10,407 nt of DNA, taken from assembly GCA_947469815.1 (NCBI GenBank), contig CANIRI010000054.1, positions 1-10,407 of the forward strand, read 5' to 3'. The translations under genes and the position numbers were made by a program. The notes beneath the pieces are model-generated. The model was not told where the DNA came from, did no database searches, and was given only the letters and a program-made list of their open reading frames with translations. This DNA comes from Comamonadaceae bacterium (lineage in GTDB: Bacteria; Pseudomonadota; Gammaproteobacteria; Burkholderiales; Burkholderiaceae_C). Shown here piece by piece: positions 8,411 to 10,407 of this stretch (positions within the stretch are counted from its first letter, which is position 1; the number at the start of each line of letters is the position of its first letter).

Positions 8411-9009
8411 ACCGCATGCCCCGCCGCGCGCGCCTGAAGCCACAGGATGCGCCAGGCCAGCAGCGTGCCCGAAACGCCCAGGCCCAAGAGCAACCAGACC
8501 AGCGGCACATGCAGCACGGCAGCACCTGCAAGGGTCAGGCCGCTGAGTGCAACGCAACCGGCTGCACCAAAGGCGTGGCCGCGCAGCCCACTGGTCAGCT
8601 TCAGCGCCGTGCCAGCAATCAAGCCGGCAGAGACTGCACCCATCCCGCGCAACATGCCTTGCACCATGGGCACGTCCAGCATATTGAAGAGAAAGGCCGC
8701 CAGCGCCAGTACCACGACAGAGGGGAATAGCATCAAGCCCGCTGCGGCTGCCAGCGCCCCGCGCGCGCCAAAGCATCGGTCGCCCATCAAGACCGCCAGG
8801 TTGCAGACATTGGGCCCCGGCAACACCTGGGCCACTGCCCAATCTTCTAAAAATTCGGCGGCGGTCAGCCACTGGCGTTTCTCCACCAACTCCCGTTGCA
8901 CAATGGCCATCACTCCACCAAAGCCTTGCAAAGCGATCCACGAAAAAGAGAAAAACAGATCGCGCAGCGAAGTCGGGCCTCGTCGGGCCGCATCCGGCAA
9001 GTTATTCAT
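8407..9009 (-). CDS. chrA: Half-size chromate transporter (CHR domain), first subunit
   Basis: A 200-aa integral membrane protein with one CHR domain. It shows FSWIALQGFGGV (22-33) with the family's GFGG motif, QRELVEKRQWL (38-48), the PGPN motif (64-67) in AQVLPGPNVCNLAVLMG, and hydrophobic segments at about 84-110, 122-138, 146-168 and 169-188. It has the same domain layout as the next gene but diverges from it in sequence, as expected for ancient partners with opposite membrane orientation. It starts 3 bases after the hisP stop with no clear Shine-Dalgarno, so translation probably depends on ribosomes finishing hisP. No chrB or chrC regulator is in the window, so chromate-responsive control is not evident. 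Confidence 0.86.
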   Translation of the reverse strand: MNNLPDAARRGPTSLRDLFFSFSWIALQGFGGVMAIVQRELVEKRQWLTAAEFLEDWAVAQVLPGPNVCNLAVLMGDRCFGARGALAAAAGLMLFPSVVVLALAAFLFNMLDVPMVQGMLRGMGAVSAGLIAGTALKLTSGLRGHAFGAAGCVALSGLTLAGAAVLHVPLVWLLLGLGVSGTLLAWRILWLQARAAGHAV

Positions 9010-9012
9010 GTA

Positions 9013-9789
9013 TTACTTGAGGTTTCCGGATAAAAACTGCGCCAGCCTGTCACTTTTCGGCTGACTGAGCACCTCGCGCGGCACGCCTTGTTCTTCGATC
9101 AGGCCCTTGTGCAGAAAAATCAGGTGGTTGGCGACCTCGCGCGCAAACCCCATCTCATGGGTCACCACCAGCATGGTGCGGCCCTCTTGGGCCAGCGCTT
9201 GCATGACCCGCAGGACCTCGGTCACCAGTTCGGGGTCCAGGGCGCTGGTGGGTTCGTCAAACAGCATCACCTCGGGCTCCACCGCCAGCGCGCGGGCAAT
9301 CGCCACCCGCTGCTGCTGGCCACCGCTCAGGTGCGCTGGGTAGCGGTCTTCCATGCCCGTCAGATCCACCCTTTGCAGATAGCGCCGGGCCGTGGCTACC
9401 GCCTGCTCGCGCGGTACGCCCAGCACGTGGATGGGAACTTCGATGATGTTTTGCAGCACCGTCATATGGGCCCACAAATTGAAATGCTGGAACACCATGG
9501 CCAGGCGGGTGCGCAGGCGTTGCAGTTGCAGCGGGTCTCGGGCGTTCAGTTCACCGTTCTTGTCCGGCACCAGCGCCAGCGTCTCACCGGCAACCGTAAT
9601 ACTGCCCGCGTTGGGCTTTTCCAGCAGGTTGATGCAGCGCAGCAGCGTGCTTTTGCCCGAGCCCGAGCTGCCGATGATGGCAATCACGTCGCCCGCTGCG
9701 GCCTGCAGCGAAACGCCGCGCAGCACCTCGTTCGCGCCAAAGCGCTTGTGGATGCCGTCGATTTGAAGTTTCAGGGCAGGGGTGCTCAT
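9013..9789 (-). CDS. hisP: Amino acid ABC transporter ATP-binding protein, HisP-like
   Basis: This 258-aa ATPase belongs to the polar amino acid uptake family and aligns by eye along its whole length with enterobacterial HisP (257 aa), the ATPase of the histidine/lysine/arginine/ornithine importer. Motifs are intact: Walker A GSSGSGKST (40-48), Q-loop Gln101 in MVFQHFNLWAHMTVL, signature LSGGQQQR (154-161), Walker B VMLFDEP (174-180) and His211 in VVTHEMGFAREV. The insert LVPDKNGELNARD (73-85), shared with HisP, separates it from GlnQ-type ATPases. The substrate is inferred, not proven. Permease (HisQ/HisM) and binding protein genes are not in the window and may lie upstream, beyond 10407. 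The AstE-like hydrolase ends 20 bases before it and chrA begins 3 bases after it. Confidence 0.88.
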   Translation of the reverse strand: MSTPALKLQIDGIHKRFGANEVLRGVSLQAAAGDVIAIIGSSGSGKSTLLRCINLLEKPNAGSITVAGETLALVPDKNGELNARDPLQLQRLRTRLAMVFQHFNLWAHMTVLQNIIEVPIHVLGVPREQAVATARRYLQRVDLTGMEDRYPAHLSGGQQQRVAIARALAVEPEVMLFDEPTSALDPELVTEVLRVMQALAQEGRTMLVVTHEMGFAREVANHLIFLHKGLIEEQGVPREVLSQPKSDRLAQFLSGNLK

Positions 9790-9809
9790 AAAAGATGGCT
9801 TGTCACAAT

Positions 9810-10407
9810 TTAAGCGCCCAACAATTCGCCGCTGCGAAAGGCGACTGCGCCGGCAATCTTGGCCAGTTCGCAGCCGGTGGTGACATAGCGGTCCCGAATC
9901 CGGGCGTACAAGAGGCCGTCCACGCCAGCGCAGACGCGCTGCGCGGTGTGGGCTACCGGGTCTATGACTTCGGCCACCAGGTCACCGGCACGCAACTGCT
10001 GGCCCGGTTCTGCCGCAAACACGACCAGACCCGGCACTGGTGCGTACAGGGTTTCCGATCCGGCCAGTGGCGTGGCGTCGCACGCGGGGGATGGCAAGGC
10101 TGCAGCGGGTGTGTCACGCAACACGCCGATGTGGCGCAGGTAATTGGCAATGGCTTGCGCGTCCTGTGCGGCCAGACCGTGCTCGACCTCGGCCTCACCG
10201 CGCAGCTCGATCGTGGTGCTCAGGCAGGCCTGCGGCAGCGGCGCGGCCGATCCGCTGGCCGCCAGCGCCTCTGCCAGCCGCCACCAGACACCCGAGAGGC
10301 TTTCGTCAAACGGGCTGCTGCCGGAGTTTTTGGCCAGCAAGATCGCCCGGCTTTGCAGGTAGTGCGCCAAGGGTTCGAGCTGAGGCCAGCAAGCCTCTTC
10401 GCAATAA
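9810..10407 (-). CDS. Succinylglutamate desuccinylase/aspartoacylase family hydrolase (C-terminal part)
   Basis: The frame is open to the right edge, so the N-terminus is missing; the TTG at 10370 is not a start, since family-like sequence (CEEACWPQLEPLAHYLQ) continues through it. The family is zinc-dependent (M14-like) and removes acyl groups from N-acylated amino acids such as succinylglutamate or acetylaspartate. The visible part includes KNSGSSPFDES and the segment TTIELRGEAEVEHGL, whose Glu (about 10206-10208) is the candidate catalytic base. After it, YLRHIGVL ends the catalytic domain. A C-terminal beta-rich domain (about 9810-10080) then resembles a lipoyl/barrel-sandwich fold, with LYAPVPGLVVFAAEPGQQLRAGDLVAEV and a second half GVDGLLYAR. 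The zinc-binding residues lie outside the window. Position just before hisP suggests it processes what the transporter brings in (inference). Confidence 0.8.
   Translation of the reverse strand, partial: YCEEACWPQLEPLAHYLQSRAILLAKNSGSSPFDESLSGVWWRLAEALAASGSAAPLPQACLSTTIELRGEAEVEHGLAAQDAQAIANYLRHIGVLRDTPAAALPSPACDATPLAGSETLYAPVPGLVVFAAEPGQQLRAGDLVAEVIDPVAHTAQRVCAGVDGLLYARIRDRYVTTGCELAKIAGAVAFRSGELLGA

Noticed and set aside
8411..8941. Extension of the second chrA gene into a 379-aa protein
   Set aside because: The extra part is another frame of the first chrA gene; the ATG at 8410 restores a normal half-size CHR protein.

Overview
The window looks like ordinary chromosome of a G+C-rich betaproteobacterium, most likely Burkholderiales and probably Comamonadaceae (Rhodoferax/Polaromonas-like). 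This rests on codon use, on a HisZ-type histidine regulator sitting next to purA, and on the style of the housekeeping genes. The taxonomy is inferred from gene content only. Coding density is very high. No rRNA, tRNA, CRISPR array, insertion sequence, phage gene or gene-free stretch over 300 bases is visible.

Left block (1-3956, + strand): the 3' end of hisZ, then purA, a purine-type phosphoribosyltransferase and a MetC-like cystathionine beta-lyase. Gaps are 8, 26 and 13 bases, so this reads as one operon. The first three genes cluster around PRPP, AICAR, IMP and AMP metabolism; the PLP-dependent lyase adds sulfur amino acid metabolism. A 62-aa lysine-rich protein with a TTG start (4024-4212) follows and runs tail-to-tail into the next block.

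Middle block (4193-7785): on the - strand a SGNH esterase (tesA-like) and the tRNA 2-selenouridine synthase mnmH (selU) are coupled by an ATGA overlap. Diverging from tesA on the + strand are an orphan YbbA-type ABC ATPase, rlmB (23S rRNA G2251 2'-O-methyltransferase) and a small lipoprotein. The tesA and ybbA starts can overlap within one CATG, so the promoters must lie inside each other's coding regions. A short inverted repeat built on rare Leu codons lies in the tesA signal-peptide region.

Right block (7802-10407, - strand): transcription runs right to left through an AstE/aspartoacylase-family zinc hydrolase (5' end outside the window), a HisP-like amino acid ABC ATPase, and two half-size ChrA (CHR-domain) membrane proteins. 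Spacing is 20 bases, 3 bases and a 4-base overlap. The hydrolase and ATPase suggest uptake of basic or acylated amino acids, with substrate-binding and permease genes expected outside the window. The ChrA pair is an unexpected companion.

No clearly new large system is visible. The observations most worth a second look are the hydrolase-HisP-ChrA pair arrangement, the tesA/ybbA divergent junction with its palindrome, and the permease-less ybbA.
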